From Pseudomonadales bacterium (GTDB lineage Bacteria; Pseudomonadota; Gammaproteobacteria; Pseudomonadales; Azotimanducaceae): a DNA stretch of 64,000 nucleotides. Numbering within the stretch: position 1 is the stretch's first letter; every line of letters begins with the position of its first letter. Below are positions 18,111-26,551 of the stretch, in pieces. The notes under the pieces were generated by a model. The model saw only the letters and a program-made list of their open reading frames with translations, was not told the DNA's origin and ran no database searches. The DNA is taken from assembly GCA_024234635.1 (NCBI GenBank), contig JACKNX010000008.1, positions 62,001-126,000 of the forward strand. The letters are read 5' to 3'. Made by a program: the position numbers and the translations under genes.

Positions 18111-19016
18111 TTACTCCCTGTCGATGCTCATGCCGGGGCCCATGCGATCCGCCGCCGGTACATGACCGAAAGTGTCACGCGTGTAGTACTCGCTCTGGTG
18201 CGTGGCCGGTCGACCGCCCCAGCCGATCTCGACCATCCAGCCGGACGGCGACTGGCAGTAGAACGACAGCATGTGATCGTTGGCGTGCCGCCCAAGGCTG
18301 ATCAGGATGGGATACTCGCTGGCCTGCACCAGTTCCTGGGTCATGAACAGATCGTCGAGGTTGTCCACCTGCAACATCAGGTGATTGATACTCTTGCGAC
18401 CGGGCGGCCCGAACGCGAATGTATGGTCCCGCTCATTACAGTGCATGAACAACACCTGGGCTTCGTTGCCGTCCGGCAGCGGAACGCGATACTCGACGCC
18501 GCCGCGCATGCCCAGAAGCCGGTAAAACGCGTAAGCCTCGTCCAGCCCTTTGTTGCGCAGGATCATGTGCCCGACACCACCGTCGCCCGTGAGGAAGCGA
18601 CCATGGCGCGGTCGCGCCGGATGGAAGGGGCGATGCGGATCCACGCGCGGCCCGTGAAAGATTTCGAGAGGGTTGTCAGCGGGGTCGCGCACGAACATCA
18701 CTTCATGCACGTAGCGTTCCGCGGCCTGCTGGCTACTGCCGGTTGTCACCTTTACCCCACCCGCTTCGAGTTGCGCCCGCATCGACGCGAACTCCTCCGC
18801 GCCCGCCACGCGCAGTCCCGCGCCAGTGAGGTCGTCGGCGCCGTTTTCCTCCAGGAGAATGCGGTGGTGCCAGTAGTCCGTGCGCAGGAACAGCTTGCCG
18901 GGGTGAGCGGGCTCCTGCGTGACTTCCAGCCCGAGGATACCGCCGGCGAAGTCGCGCCAGGCGCCGAGATCGGCAACCCCGAAGCACACATAGCCCAGTT
19001 CGGTAACGGCCACCAT
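18111..19016 (-). CDS. Extradiol ring-cleavage dioxygenase (VOC, BphC-like)
   Basis: About 301 residues in two glyoxalase-type (VOC) domains, as in 2,3-dihydroxybiphenyl 1,2-dioxygenase and HsaC. The first domain is residues 1-130 and the catalytic one about 145-290. Iron ligands of the type I family fit His in VGHMILR (near 148), His in KSINHLMLQV (near 213) and Glu in GWMVEIGWGG (near 263), and the late HANDHMLSFYCQSPSG motif supplies the active-site His/Tyr. It would open a catechol ring next to its hydroxyls. It lies 232 bp upstream of the aldolase gene on the same strand. Confidence 0.9.
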   Translation of the reverse strand: MVAVTELGYVCFGVADLGAWRDFAGGILGLEVTQEPAHPGKLFLRTDYWHHRILLEENGADDLTGAGLRVAGAEEFASMRAQLEAGGVKVTTGSSQQAAERYVHEVMFVRDPADNPLEIFHGPRVDPHRPFHPARPRHGRFLTGDGGVGHMILRNKGLDEAYAFYRLLGMRGGVEYRVPLPDGNEAQVLFMHCNERDHTFAFGPPGRKSINHLMLQVDNLDDLFMTQELVQASEYPILISLGRHANDHMLSFYCQSPSGWMVEIGWGGRPATHQSEYYTRDTFGHVPAADRMGPGMSIDRE

Positions 19017-19159
19017 GTCGATCCCCCGTTTATTGTCGCCCCGGCGGCGAGGCTGGTCAGGTGGCCAACTTTAACCACTTTCCCTACCGTGCGCCCGGCT
19101 CAACGCCACCGGCTTGGCCGGGGGCGGCGCCCTCCGGCAGGACAGCACAACAGACGGCA

Positions 19160-20794
19160 TCAATCAAAGACCGGACTTCCCGCCGCATGGCGCCCGGCCA
19201 GGAACCCGAACACCATGCCCGGCGCGATGGTGCCGCCCGCACCGCCATAGGTCATCCCCATGGGTGAGGACATCACGTTACCCGCGGCATACAACCCTTC
19301 GATGGGATGCCCGTCGATATCAAGCACGTTGGCGTTGACGTCGACCTTCGGTCCGCCTTTGGTGCCCAGAGAGCCGCTTTTCAGTTCCACGGCGTAGTAG
19401 GGACCCCGATCGAGCGGGCCAAGCGACGCCGCACTACTGCCACGTTGACCATGATCGCCCCACCAGCGGTCGTGAGCCGCCTCGCCACGATGGAAATCGT
19501 CGTCCGCACCGGCGGCAACCTGGGCATTCCAGCGCGCCACAGTGGTTTCCAGCGCAGCGGCTGGTATGCCAAGCCTGTCTGCCAGTTGCAACAACGTGGG
19601 AGCACTTGTCACCCACTGTGGGGGCGGCAGTCCACGCGGGGTACCTGCCAGCGGGAAGCCGTAGGTGTCAATGTATCCCTGATCAAACAGCATCCAGCAG
19701 GGCAGATTGGCATAGTCGAAGGCGGAGACGTCCTGCTCATGGAACGCAGCGCCAAAGGCGTTGTAGTTGGCCGACTCGTTGGTGAAGCGCCGCCCCTTGC
19801 GGTTGACCATGATGCTGCGCGGTAGCGAGCGCATGCCCGCCACCAGCGTCACGCCGGTGGAAATCTGCTCGCGGGGCACTTCCGCCACCGGCATCCACCA
19901 CGCCTCCCGCATGTTGCCCAGCATGGCCCCGGCGCGCATAGCCATGCGCAGGCCATCGCCCGTGTTGGTACTGATGGAAACCGGGTGCGTCATCGGTCCA
20001 CGCAGGAACGCGCGTTTCAGCTCTTCATCCCATTCGAAACCGCCGGTGCAGAGAATCACCGCGTCCGCCTTGATGGTACGCCGCCCGTCGGCAGTTTCGA
20101 TGACAATTCCACGCACGCGTCCTTTGCGCATTGCCAGCTCCACCGCCCTGCACCCGGTACGCGGTTTGATACCTCGATCCAGACAGCCCTTGAGAAGCCG
20201 GCCGATCAGCGCCTGCCCACTTGCCCGTTCCTGATTGGCGGACCGGCGTTCCAGTTCTTCCAGGGGTACGGGCTGTGGTTGTGCCTGGCCGAGCGGCGTG
20301 TCGTAGATGGACAACCTGGGATCGGGATAGTACGGCGAAGGCGTGACACGATCCGCCCACTTGCCCAACTCCAGGAAAGAAAACGGCGGCGTGTCCAGTG
20401 AACGGCCGCCGCCCGTCTTGCCGCCCGGAAATTCGGCGTGGTAGTCCGGAAAGTCCGGGATCGCCCGGAAGTTTGCAGGGGTGTGTTCATTAAGGTAACG
20501 CACCATCATCGGCCCGGCATCCAGAAACGCCTCCGCCAGGTGGCGTTCGATCAAGCCATGCGACAGCGACATCAGATAGGTGAGCGCCTCCTCGCGACTG
20601 TCCGGAACGCCGGCCTCGGCCTCCAGATGGTTGTTGGGGATCCAGACCATGCCGCCGGACCAGGCGGTCGTGCCGCCGATCCGGTCGGCCTTTTCGAACA
20701 CCTTGACCTTCGCACCGGCATCATGGGCAATGATTGCCGCCGTCAGCCCCGCGCCCCCCGTGCCCAGAACCACAACCCGGCGTTTGTCAGCCAT
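19160..20794 (-). CDS. FAD-dependent oxidoreductase, 3-ketosteroid-dehydrogenase-like
   Basis: About 544 residues. The FAD dinucleotide fold is at the N-terminus (VVVLGTGGAGLTAAIIAHDAGAKVKVFEKADRIGGTTAWSGG, residues 6-47) and the FAD-closing segment GLYAAGNVMSSPMGMTYGGAGGTIAPGMVFGFLAGR at the C-terminus. The pattern GGTTAWSGGMVWIPNN and the length match the 3-ketosteroid Delta1- or Delta4-dehydrogenase and fumarate-reductase-like group. The substrate is unproven; a steroid, terpenoid or cyclic enone is consistent with the neighbouring extradiol dioxygenase. A secretion signal is absent. It is one of several minus-strand catabolic genes and faces a decayed hydrolase gene on the other strand. 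Confidence 0.86.
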   Translation of the reverse strand: MADKRRVVVLGTGGAGLTAAIIAHDAGAKVKVFEKADRIGGTTAWSGGMVWIPNNHLEAEAGVPDSREEALTYLMSLSHGLIERHLAEAFLDAGPMMVRYLNEHTPANFRAIPDFPDYHAEFPGGKTGGGRSLDTPPFSFLELGKWADRVTPSPYYPDPRLSIYDTPLGQAQPQPVPLEELERRSANQERASGQALIGRLLKGCLDRGIKPRTGCRAVELAMRKGRVRGIVIETADGRRTIKADAVILCTGGFEWDEELKRAFLRGPMTHPVSISTNTGDGLRMAMRAGAMLGNMREAWWMPVAEVPREQISTGVTLVAGMRSLPRSIMVNRKGRRFTNESANYNAFGAAFHEQDVSAFDYANLPCWMLFDQGYIDTYGFPLAGTPRGLPPPQWVTSAPTLLQLADRLGIPAAALETTVARWNAQVAAGADDDFHRGEAAHDRWWGDHGQRGSSAASLGPLDRGPYYAVELKSGSLGTKGGPKVDVNANVLDIDGHPIEGLYAAGNVMSSPMGMTYGGAGGTIAPGMVFGFLAGRHAAGSPVFD

Positions 20795-20920
20795 GTTCGC
20801 TCACCACTTTCTGACGGACCCGGGATTGTAGGGGATGGGAGCGGGCCGCGTCGCTTGTCCCTTGCCTGCACACAACCTACCCTTTGCACGTGTCCCGTGG
20901 AGCCTGGCCGTGACGATCCT

Positions 20921-21554
20921 GCGAACGAAGACTGCACCGAACCGAACTCGGACGTGGCCCACGCCGGTTTCGAGACGGTTGCCGGTCAAGCGTCACCGAT
21001 CTCTCAGCCACATGCGCCGGCTAGCGCGGGCGCAGCCTCCAGGGCAGGAGTTCCACTATTCAACAGTGGAGACGGATCTGGCCGGTTGCGTGTTGTCCCG
21101 GGCCGTAGGCATGTCGATGTCCAACTACCTCACGCGCAGGATCTGGGCGCCTTTTGGTATGGAGAGCGACGCCACCTGGCTCACGGACGCTGCTGGACAC
21201 CAACGCAGTGGCTGCTGCCTCAGCATGACCCTGCGCGACTACGCACGGGTGGGGTTGTTCATGCTGGCGGATGGCGCAGGCGTCCTCCCGGCGGGATGGG
21301 TGAAGGATGCGACACTCCCCCATCTGCAGGTTGGCGACGGCTCGCGTGACCATGGCTACTTCGGGTGGATCACCGGGAATACCTAGGATGCGCTCGGCAT
21401 TTTCGGGCAGATGATCCATATGGATCCACAGCGCAACCTCGCAATCGCCATCAACAGTGCCTGGCCGGCGGGCACCGGACGCGGGTTGTCCGCGGCGCGC
21501 CTGGCGTTCGTCAACGCCGTGGCTGAGGCGTCGGACGCCCTGGCGCAGCGTTGA
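20921..21554 (+). pseudogene. Decayed serine hydrolase (class C beta-lactamase/EstB-like)
   Basis: Three pieces of one protein are readable on the plus strand. NEDCTEPNSDVAHAGFETVAG (20924-20986) lies in one frame. RRLARAQPPGQEFHYSTVET to HGYFGWITGNT (21015-21383) lies in another. After an in-frame TAG at 21384-21386 the same frame continues as DALGIFGQMIHMDPQRNLAI to a TGA at 21552. In intact beta-lactamase-like esterases and 6-aminohexanoate oligomer hydrolases these are consecutive. So there is a frameshift near 21000-21011, one premature stop, and loss of the N-terminal part that would carry the SxxK nucleophile. The remnant is non-functional. It lies between two minus-strand flavoenzyme genes. 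Confidence 0.82.
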
Positions 21555-21574
21555 CGCCCGTTTGCGGCAGCCCG

Positions 21575-23086
21575 TCAGGCCGCGTCGACGTTCCTGTGAG
21601 CCTGACCGGCCGCGATAAGGGCCAGCGTCTCCGTGCGCGTCGGACCACGCGCAATACGCGCCACAGCGTTGCGCGCGCGCCCGCGCAGCATGTACAGGCA
21701 GATGATTCCCTGCGTGCGCCGGTCGCGCAGGAAAGCACCGGGCTTCTCCAGCAGGTTGACGGTACGCATCATCCCGCGCATCACATGCAGGTTGTAGCGC
21801 GCCGCCGCCGCGATGGCGTCGCCAAAGGCCAGGCCCAGCCACTTCTTCAAACCGCCCTTGTTTGCCTCCACCACCAGTCCCTGACGACTGGCGATGGCCC
21901 GCCGGATACCATTGCGGTCTTCGCTGAGGCTGGCCTGATAGATAGGGCGCAGTTCGTCTTCCGTGCGTCGATCGAAGACGATGGCACGTGAGTGGGCATC
22001 CGCGTTGCCGGCCAGCACATCCGCCAGCATGTGCGCATGCAGGATGCCGATGCTGCAGCCCCGGCCGTACAGCGGGTTGGTGCGAATGGCCGCATCGCCG
22101 ATTGCAAAGAAGTTGTGCACCAGTGGGGTGCCTTCCACGACATAGTGTCGCCACTGCGCGCAGATACCACCGATACCGAATGGATGGGTGGTGGCGACGG
22201 CCTTGTCTTCCGCGATCCAGGGAAGAAGACCGGGAATACTCCGGCAGATGGCGTCGAACGTGGGACCGTCCTTGATGGCCGCGCGCAGCTCCGTTTCGTC
22301 ATTGTGCACGCATACGATCAGCGCGAAGTGGCCATTGTCCGCGGGAAACACACCGAACTTGATGTAGCCCAGGTCGCCGGCCGAACGGTCCTTGCCCGTA
22401 CGCGGCGGCTCGCTCACGCCGGGTTTGAGCCGGTAGTGGCGCGTGTAGTAGACGATCTCGGCATCGTGCAGTTCGTCGGGAACGGTGACGCCGGCTTCCG
22501 CCAGCCAGAATGGGAACCGTGTCGTGCGGCCACAGGCATCAACGATGACGTCAGCCCGGATTTCCGTACCGAACCGCTGTACGCAATCGCGTCGCACCCG
22601 CACGCCGCGCGCCACCGTGCGGCCATCCACCTGCTCCGTGATCAGCCCGTCGATGGAGATGCCGTTAAGGATCGAGATGCCGGGGAAAGCGGCGACGTAA
22701 CGCCTGAGAACGGTCTCAATGGTCGAACGGCGTGACATCAGCACCCAGAGCTTCTCATCACCCGGCTGCGCCTGGTATTTCGACATGAGTTCCGGCGACA
22801 GCATCTCCTGGAATCCCATCCGCCGGGCACCGGCGGCGTAGAATGCCTCCAGAAGGTCCGGGTAGTTTTCCTCCAGCAGGTTGCACATCAGCCCCAGAAA
22901 GGCATGTGGATGCCGGAACTGCGAGGCGCCACGACGCGACCACTCGAAGAACGCCTTGTCCGCATCGCCTTCCGGCGGTGGCGAGTCACGCTCCAGAATC
23001 GTTACCGGAAAGCCCCGCCGGGCAAGCGCCATGCCGGCGCACATTCCCGCAATGCCGCCGCCAACTACAAGTACCGTTTCCGTCAC
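21575..23086 (-). CDS. FAD-dependent monooxygenase/halogenase-like flavoprotein
   Basis: About 503 residues. The N-terminal VLVVGGGIAGMCAGMALARRGFPVTILERD is the Rossmann FAD site, and the second FAD motif is NFFAIGDAAIRTNPLYGRGCSIGILHAHMLADVL near residue 315-350. The architecture resembles group A flavin hydroxylases and tryptophan-halogenase-like proteins. The halogenase WxWxIP motif is not visible, so hydroxylation or epoxidation is more likely. Length and the extended C-terminal helical part fit uncharacterised members found beside alpha/beta hydrolases. An epoxide hydrolase gene lies 70 bp upstream on the same strand, hinting at an epoxidation-hydrolysis pair. Confidence 0.82.
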   Translation of the reverse strand: MTETVLVVGGGIAGMCAGMALARRGFPVTILERDSPPPEGDADKAFFEWSRRGASQFRHPHAFLGLMCNLLEENYPDLLEAFYAAGARRMGFQEMLSPELMSKYQAQPGDEKLWVLMSRRSTIETVLRRYVAAFPGISILNGISIDGLITEQVDGRTVARGVRVRRDCVQRFGTEIRADVIVDACGRTTRFPFWLAEAGVTVPDELHDAEIVYYTRHYRLKPGVSEPPRTGKDRSAGDLGYIKFGVFPADNGHFALIVCVHNDETELRAAIKDGPTFDAICRSIPGLLPWIAEDKAVATTHPFGIGGICAQWRHYVVEGTPLVHNFFAIGDAAIRTNPLYGRGCSIGILHAHMLADVLAGNADAHSRAIVFDRRTEDELRPIYQASLSEDRNGIRRAIASRQGLVVEANKGGLKKWLGLAFGDAIAAAARYNLHVMRGMMRTVNLLEKPGAFLRDRRTQGIICLYMLRGRARNAVARIARGPTRTETLALIAAGQAHRNVDAA

Positions 23087-23156
23087 AACAGTTTCCGCCG
23101 TTCGTTCGTCTGTCAGCCACCAACGCTGGCCGCGCCACGCACCGCGCGGCCGGGCG

Positions 23157-24119
23157 TCATGGCTCCAGCATTTCCAGAAATTTCAGAATCTCCGTGTTCA
23201 CCGCCGCCGGCGCTTCCTGCTGGGTCCAGTGCCCTACGTCCGGCAACAGGCGATTGATACGCAGATCCTTCACCCGTTCGGGCAGCAGCCTCAGCGCTTC
23301 CGCGGCCATCATGATCACGCCGTCCTTCTCACCCGCCACGAACATGGCCGGCTGACTGATGGTAGTGGGCGCCCCCGCCGTCAGTTCCCAGGTGAGATCA
23401 TGATTCCGGTAGTAGTTCAGCGGCCCCCGCATGCCAGAGCGCGCGAATTCCGCCGTATAGAAGTCGAGGTCTGCTTCGCTCAGCCAGTCGGGCAGCTTGT
23501 CTGGGTTCGGCAGCCCGGTGAGCAGGTCGTCCTCCGGACCCTTGGTGGGCAGCGCCAGAAGATCCGTGCCACCGGAGCCCATGATGAGGAATTTGCGCAG
23601 CGCGGTACGCAGATCTCTTTCGAACTCCGCTTCGGCGACACCTGGCTCCTGGAAATAGAGCTGGTAGAAGAACCGTCCCTTGAACATTTCCCGCATCGCC
23701 GGCATCGGCTGCACGGGTGAACGCGGCGTGAACGGCACCGACAGGGCGCCAACCGCCGTAAACAGGTCGGGGTAGTTCAGCGCGCAGCCCCAGGCCGTGG
23801 GCGCGCCCCAGTCATGGCCGATCACCACGGCGGTGTCATAGCCGAGTGCCGGCACCAGCCCGGCGATATCCCGCATCACCTCCACCTGGTTATAGGCTTC
23901 GATCGCCTGCGGACGGTCGCTCCTGCCATAGCCGCGCATGTCAGGCGCCACCGCGTGATAGCCGGCCTTGGCGAGCGGTTCGAACTGATGGCGCCAGGAG
24001 TACCAGGATTCGGGAAAGCCGTGCAGCAGCAGCACCAGCGGCCCTTCGCCACGTTCGGCAATATTCAGGGTAATGCCGTTGGTGGTGACCCGTCGTTGCT
24101 TCACGCCCTCCACAGTCAT
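23157..24119 (-). CDS. Alpha/beta hydrolase, epoxide hydrolase-like
   Basis: About 320 residues. The oxyanion motif HGFPESWYSWRHQ (near 34-46) and the nucleophile elbow VIGHDWGAPTAW with Asp as nucleophile (near 100-111) are diagnostic of epoxide hydrolases and related haloalkane dehalogenases. The cap domain holds FYQLYFQEPGVAEAEFERD, and the catalytic histidine is in DVGHWTQQEAP near residue 300. The ATG overlaps the preceding amidohydrolase stop by 4 bp (ATGA), indicating translational coupling. No signal peptide is present. It would hydrolyse an epoxide or possibly another intermediate formed by the neighbouring monooxygenase. Confidence 0.9.
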   Translation of the reverse strand: MTVEGVKQRRVTTNGITLNIAERGEGPLVLLLHGFPESWYSWRHQFEPLAKAGYHAVAPDMRGYGRSDRPQAIEAYNQVEVMRDIAGLVPALGYDTAVVIGHDWGAPTAWGCALNYPDLFTAVGALSVPFTPRSPVQPMPAMREMFKGRFFYQLYFQEPGVAEAEFERDLRTALRKFLIMGSGGTDLLALPTKGPEDDLLTGLPNPDKLPDWLSEADLDFYTAEFARSGMRGPLNYYRNHDLTWELTAGAPTTISQPAMFVAGEKDGVIMMAAEALRLLPERVKDLRINRLLPDVGHWTQQEAPAAVNTEILKFLEMLEP

Positions 24120-25789
24120 GCCCCGACTCCCGGCAGAACAACACCCGCCGCGGCATCGGTATAGCCCTGCGCCGCTGACCAGGCGAGGCGTCCGCCAACG
24201 ATCACGGCATCCATACCAACAGCGTCACGCACATAACGGGCGCCTTCACCCGGCACATCATGCGCAAAATACTCCACACCGCGGTCGATGCTGCCCGCGT
24301 CAAAGATTGTGATATCGGCCACGGCGCCCTCGCGCAGCAGCCCCCGATCGCGAAGCCCCCAGATGGCGGCCGTGTCACTGGTGATTTTCTTCACCGCGCC
24401 TTCCAGCGTTAGCGCCCCTGTTTCGCGCACGAAATGGCTGAACAGGTATCCGGTGTCTCCAAACGTGGAAAACGACAGGATGTGTGCACCACCGTCACTT
24501 GCCCCGATATGTACCCGTGGATGGGACAACAACGCACCAACCCGGGCATCGTCGTTGTGCCCCATGTTGCCGGCCAGGAAATGCGCATCGAGATCCTCTT
24601 CCAGAGACAGATCGATCATGGCTTCTACAGGCGTGGTTGCGCGCAGCGCCGCGATCTCTTTCAGCGTCTTGCCAACCAGCGGCTGATTGGCCGGGGTCCG
24701 CACCTGACGCAACACCAGACGCGGCCAAAGATCCTTCAGCGGCGCTGCTTCGGCCACCAGCCTCTGCCGCGATTCGGAATCGCGAAACGCCGCGACGATG
24801 TCGTCATGCGTGCCGAAACGCATGACCCGGTACCAGCTCGGGAAACGGATGAACAGCAGGCTGGGCACGGCGAAACAGAAGGAGATATCGATAGGCCGCG
24901 TCTGTACCTGCGGCCATACGCGCGCGCCACGCGCAAACTGTTCGTCCACCCGCCTCATCACCCGTTCCACGCCAGCCACGTTGTCATTGTTGACGAACAG
25001 CGGCGAAAACGTGGTGGTGATGCCGTATTTCAGGCTCAGTTCTGCGAGCTGGTCGACGCGGGCAATGGTGACATCCGCATCGTAGAACTCGGGCACGATC
25101 TGCAGGATGCGACCATAGTCACCGAGCACCTCGCACAAGGCTTCCAGTTCGCGCTGATCGGCATAGCGGCTCGGCACCGGCTGCAGGGTCTCGTCCATGT
25201 CGACAAAGCTGGTGGACAGCCCGACGGCGCCGGCATCCAGGCACTGTCGAAGCAGGTCCTGCAATGCCCGCAGTTCGTCGTCGGTAGCGGTGCGTTGCAT
25301 CGATGCATCTTCCATCACCCAAAGGCGCAGCAGGCTGTGGCCGACAAGCGGAGCCACGTTGATGGCAAGGCCATCGCCGATGCGTTTCACGTAGTCGTCA
25401 AACGTCTCCCAGTTCCATACCACACCGGTTTCGAACGCAATTGGCGGCATCTCCTCGATCTGGTTGAACATGCCGACCAGTTTCTTCCGGTGTTTCGCCT
25501 TCAGCGGCGCCAGTGACAGCGAACAGTTGCCCGGCACGATGGTCGTCACGCCGTGGGTCAGCGCCGGTTTGGCGGCGCCGTCCCAGAGAAGCTGTGCATC
25601 AAAATGCGTGTGCGGGTCGATGAAGCCCGGCGCCACTACGCGTCCGCTGGCGTCCACCGTTTCCCGCGCGGCCTCGCGGATACGGCCGATACGTGCGATG
25701 CGGCCCTCTTTTACGCCCACATCGGCCTGGAATCCGGGCAATCCGGAGCCATCGACCACGAACCCGTTGCGAATAACAAGATCTAACAC
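24116..25789 (-). CDS. Amidohydrolase family protein (N-acyl-D-amino-acid deacylase-like)
   Basis: About 557 residues. The metal-dependent hydrolase start DLVIRNGFVVDGSGLPGFQADVGVKEGRIARIG and the first metal site GFIDPHTHFDAQL (near residue 57-69) are clear. A C-terminal HPRVHIGASDGGAHI segment with the catalytic Asp is near 425-440. The family opens cyclic amides or removes N-acyl groups from D-amino acids; this large subgroup with a DDLVxxHxxxxTFSPL-type region is common in catabolic gene sets and unassigned in reaction. It is the first gene of a coupled pair with the epoxide hydrolase. Confidence 0.88.
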   Translation of the reverse strand: MLDLVIRNGFVVDGSGLPGFQADVGVKEGRIARIGRIREAARETVDASGRVVAPGFIDPHTHFDAQLLWDGAAKPALTHGVTTIVPGNCSLSLAPLKAKHRKKLVGMFNQIEEMPPIAFETGVVWNWETFDDYVKRIGDGLAINVAPLVGHSLLRLWVMEDASMQRTATDDELRALQDLLRQCLDAGAVGLSTSFVDMDETLQPVPSRYADQRELEALCEVLGDYGRILQIVPEFYDADVTIARVDQLAELSLKYGITTTFSPLFVNNDNVAGVERVMRRVDEQFARGARVWPQVQTRPIDISFCFAVPSLLFIRFPSWYRVMRFGTHDDIVAAFRDSESRQRLVAEAAPLKDLWPRLVLRQVRTPANQPLVGKTLKEIAALRATTPVEAMIDLSLEEDLDAHFLAGNMGHNDDARVGALLSHPRVHIGASDGGAHILSFSTFGDTGYLFSHFVRETGALTLEGAVKKITSDTAAIWGLRDRGLLREGAVADITIFDAGSIDRGVEYFAHDVPGEGARYVRDAVGMDAVIVGGRLAWSAAQGYTDAAAGVVLPGVGA

Positions 25790-25834
25790 GCTCTGCTCCT
25801 CGGGCCCGTAGCCTCGCAGTCAGTTACAAATTCT

Positions 25835-26098
25835 TCAGAGTACGGATGTGCCCTGAATCTGATCGATCTGGTACCGGTTCCACGATACCGCCAGTGCATC
25901 GCGCACCTTTTCCCAGCCATGGCCCACGAGGTCGTCCGGGTGCTGCACGCCACACGCTGCCAGCAGCGCCGTGCTGGCGACATGGTCCAGCGAGACGTCG
26001 GTGCACGCGCCATTGCCGTGCCGGAGCGTCACTACCAGTTCGGCCACGCCATCGTGCGCTGCCGCCAGGCGCGAGCCGCATATCACTGCCGCGGTCAT
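25835..26098 (-). CDS. Small hypothetical protein of unknown function
   Basis: 87 residues. It begins MTAAVICGSRLAAAHDG and continues with an acidic/hydrophobic segment (VAELVVTLRHGNGACTDVSLDHVASTALLAACGV) and a WEKVRDALAVSWNRYQ end. No family was recognised. The start codon lies 2 bp after the stop of the small LysM-like gene on the same strand, so the two are probably co-transcribed. Its end is 45 bp upstream of the amidohydrolase start, while the exporter genes diverge on the other side. The pattern of short beta strands followed by a helix looks like a small folded domain rather than a secreted peptide, but that is only an impression. Confidence 0.6.
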   Translation of the reverse strand: MTAAVICGSRLAAAHDGVAELVVTLRHGNGACTDVSLDHVASTALLAACGVQHPDDLVGHGWEKVRDALAVSWNRYQIDQIQGTSVL

Positions 26099-26100
26099 CC

Positions 26101-26334
26101 TCAGCCCGCGGGCGGAGCCACGAAAATGACGTCGCCCGGCAGAATCGGATTGCCTGCGCGCGGTGAGCCCGCCGGCGGCAGTGGCCGCATGAATACATGC
26201 ATGTTCCAGCTCTGGAGCAGTCCAACCGCCTCCGTAGGTGCGATACCGTGCATTTCCCGTTGCGCAATCGTTTCCCAGGTGTCCTCGGCACGCGGAAAGA
26301 TGGCGCGACGTACGGGTGACAGCGTGGTCGTCAT
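26101..26334 (-). CDS. Small protein with a LysM-like module
   Basis: 77 residues from ATG 26334 (a longer frame to 26394 has no better support). The sequence EDTWETIAQREMHGIAPTEAVGLLQSWN followed by PILPGDVIFVAPP has the pattern of a LysM-type fold (T-W-E-x-I-A repeat helix, then N-x-I-L-P-G-D). Such modules bind glycans or sit in tail-like or secreted complexes. There is no signal peptide. It is followed after 2 bp by a second tiny gene and transcribed away from the exporter genes. Its relation to the exporter is unproven. Confidence 0.6.
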   Translation of the reverse strand: MTTTLSPVRRAIFPRAEDTWETIAQREMHGIAPTEAVGLLQSWNMHVFMRPLPPAGSPRAGNPILPGDVIFVAPPAG

Positions 26335-26551
26335 TTCTGGCTCCGGTCGTGATTCTGGTGCCGGCGGCGCCATGGCGGCGCCGGCAACCGTCAACCGTAA
26401 CAGGCCCGGCGGCTACCGTGAAGCCCCGGCACGGGCGGCGATTTCGCACGCCATCCGCCAGAAGGACCCACGCCACCAGGCGGCCGTAGCGCACGGCCGG
26501 GACCGGCTCGACCGGCAATACTGATCCGGAATCCGCCAACCCTATCCGCTC

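Noticed and set aside
26372..26524. 50-codon plus-strand frame before the HlyD gene, considered as an exporter precursor peptide
   Set aside because: It contains a GG but no ribosome site and no double-glycine leader pattern with hydrophobic residues at the expected positions; kept only as a weak possibility.
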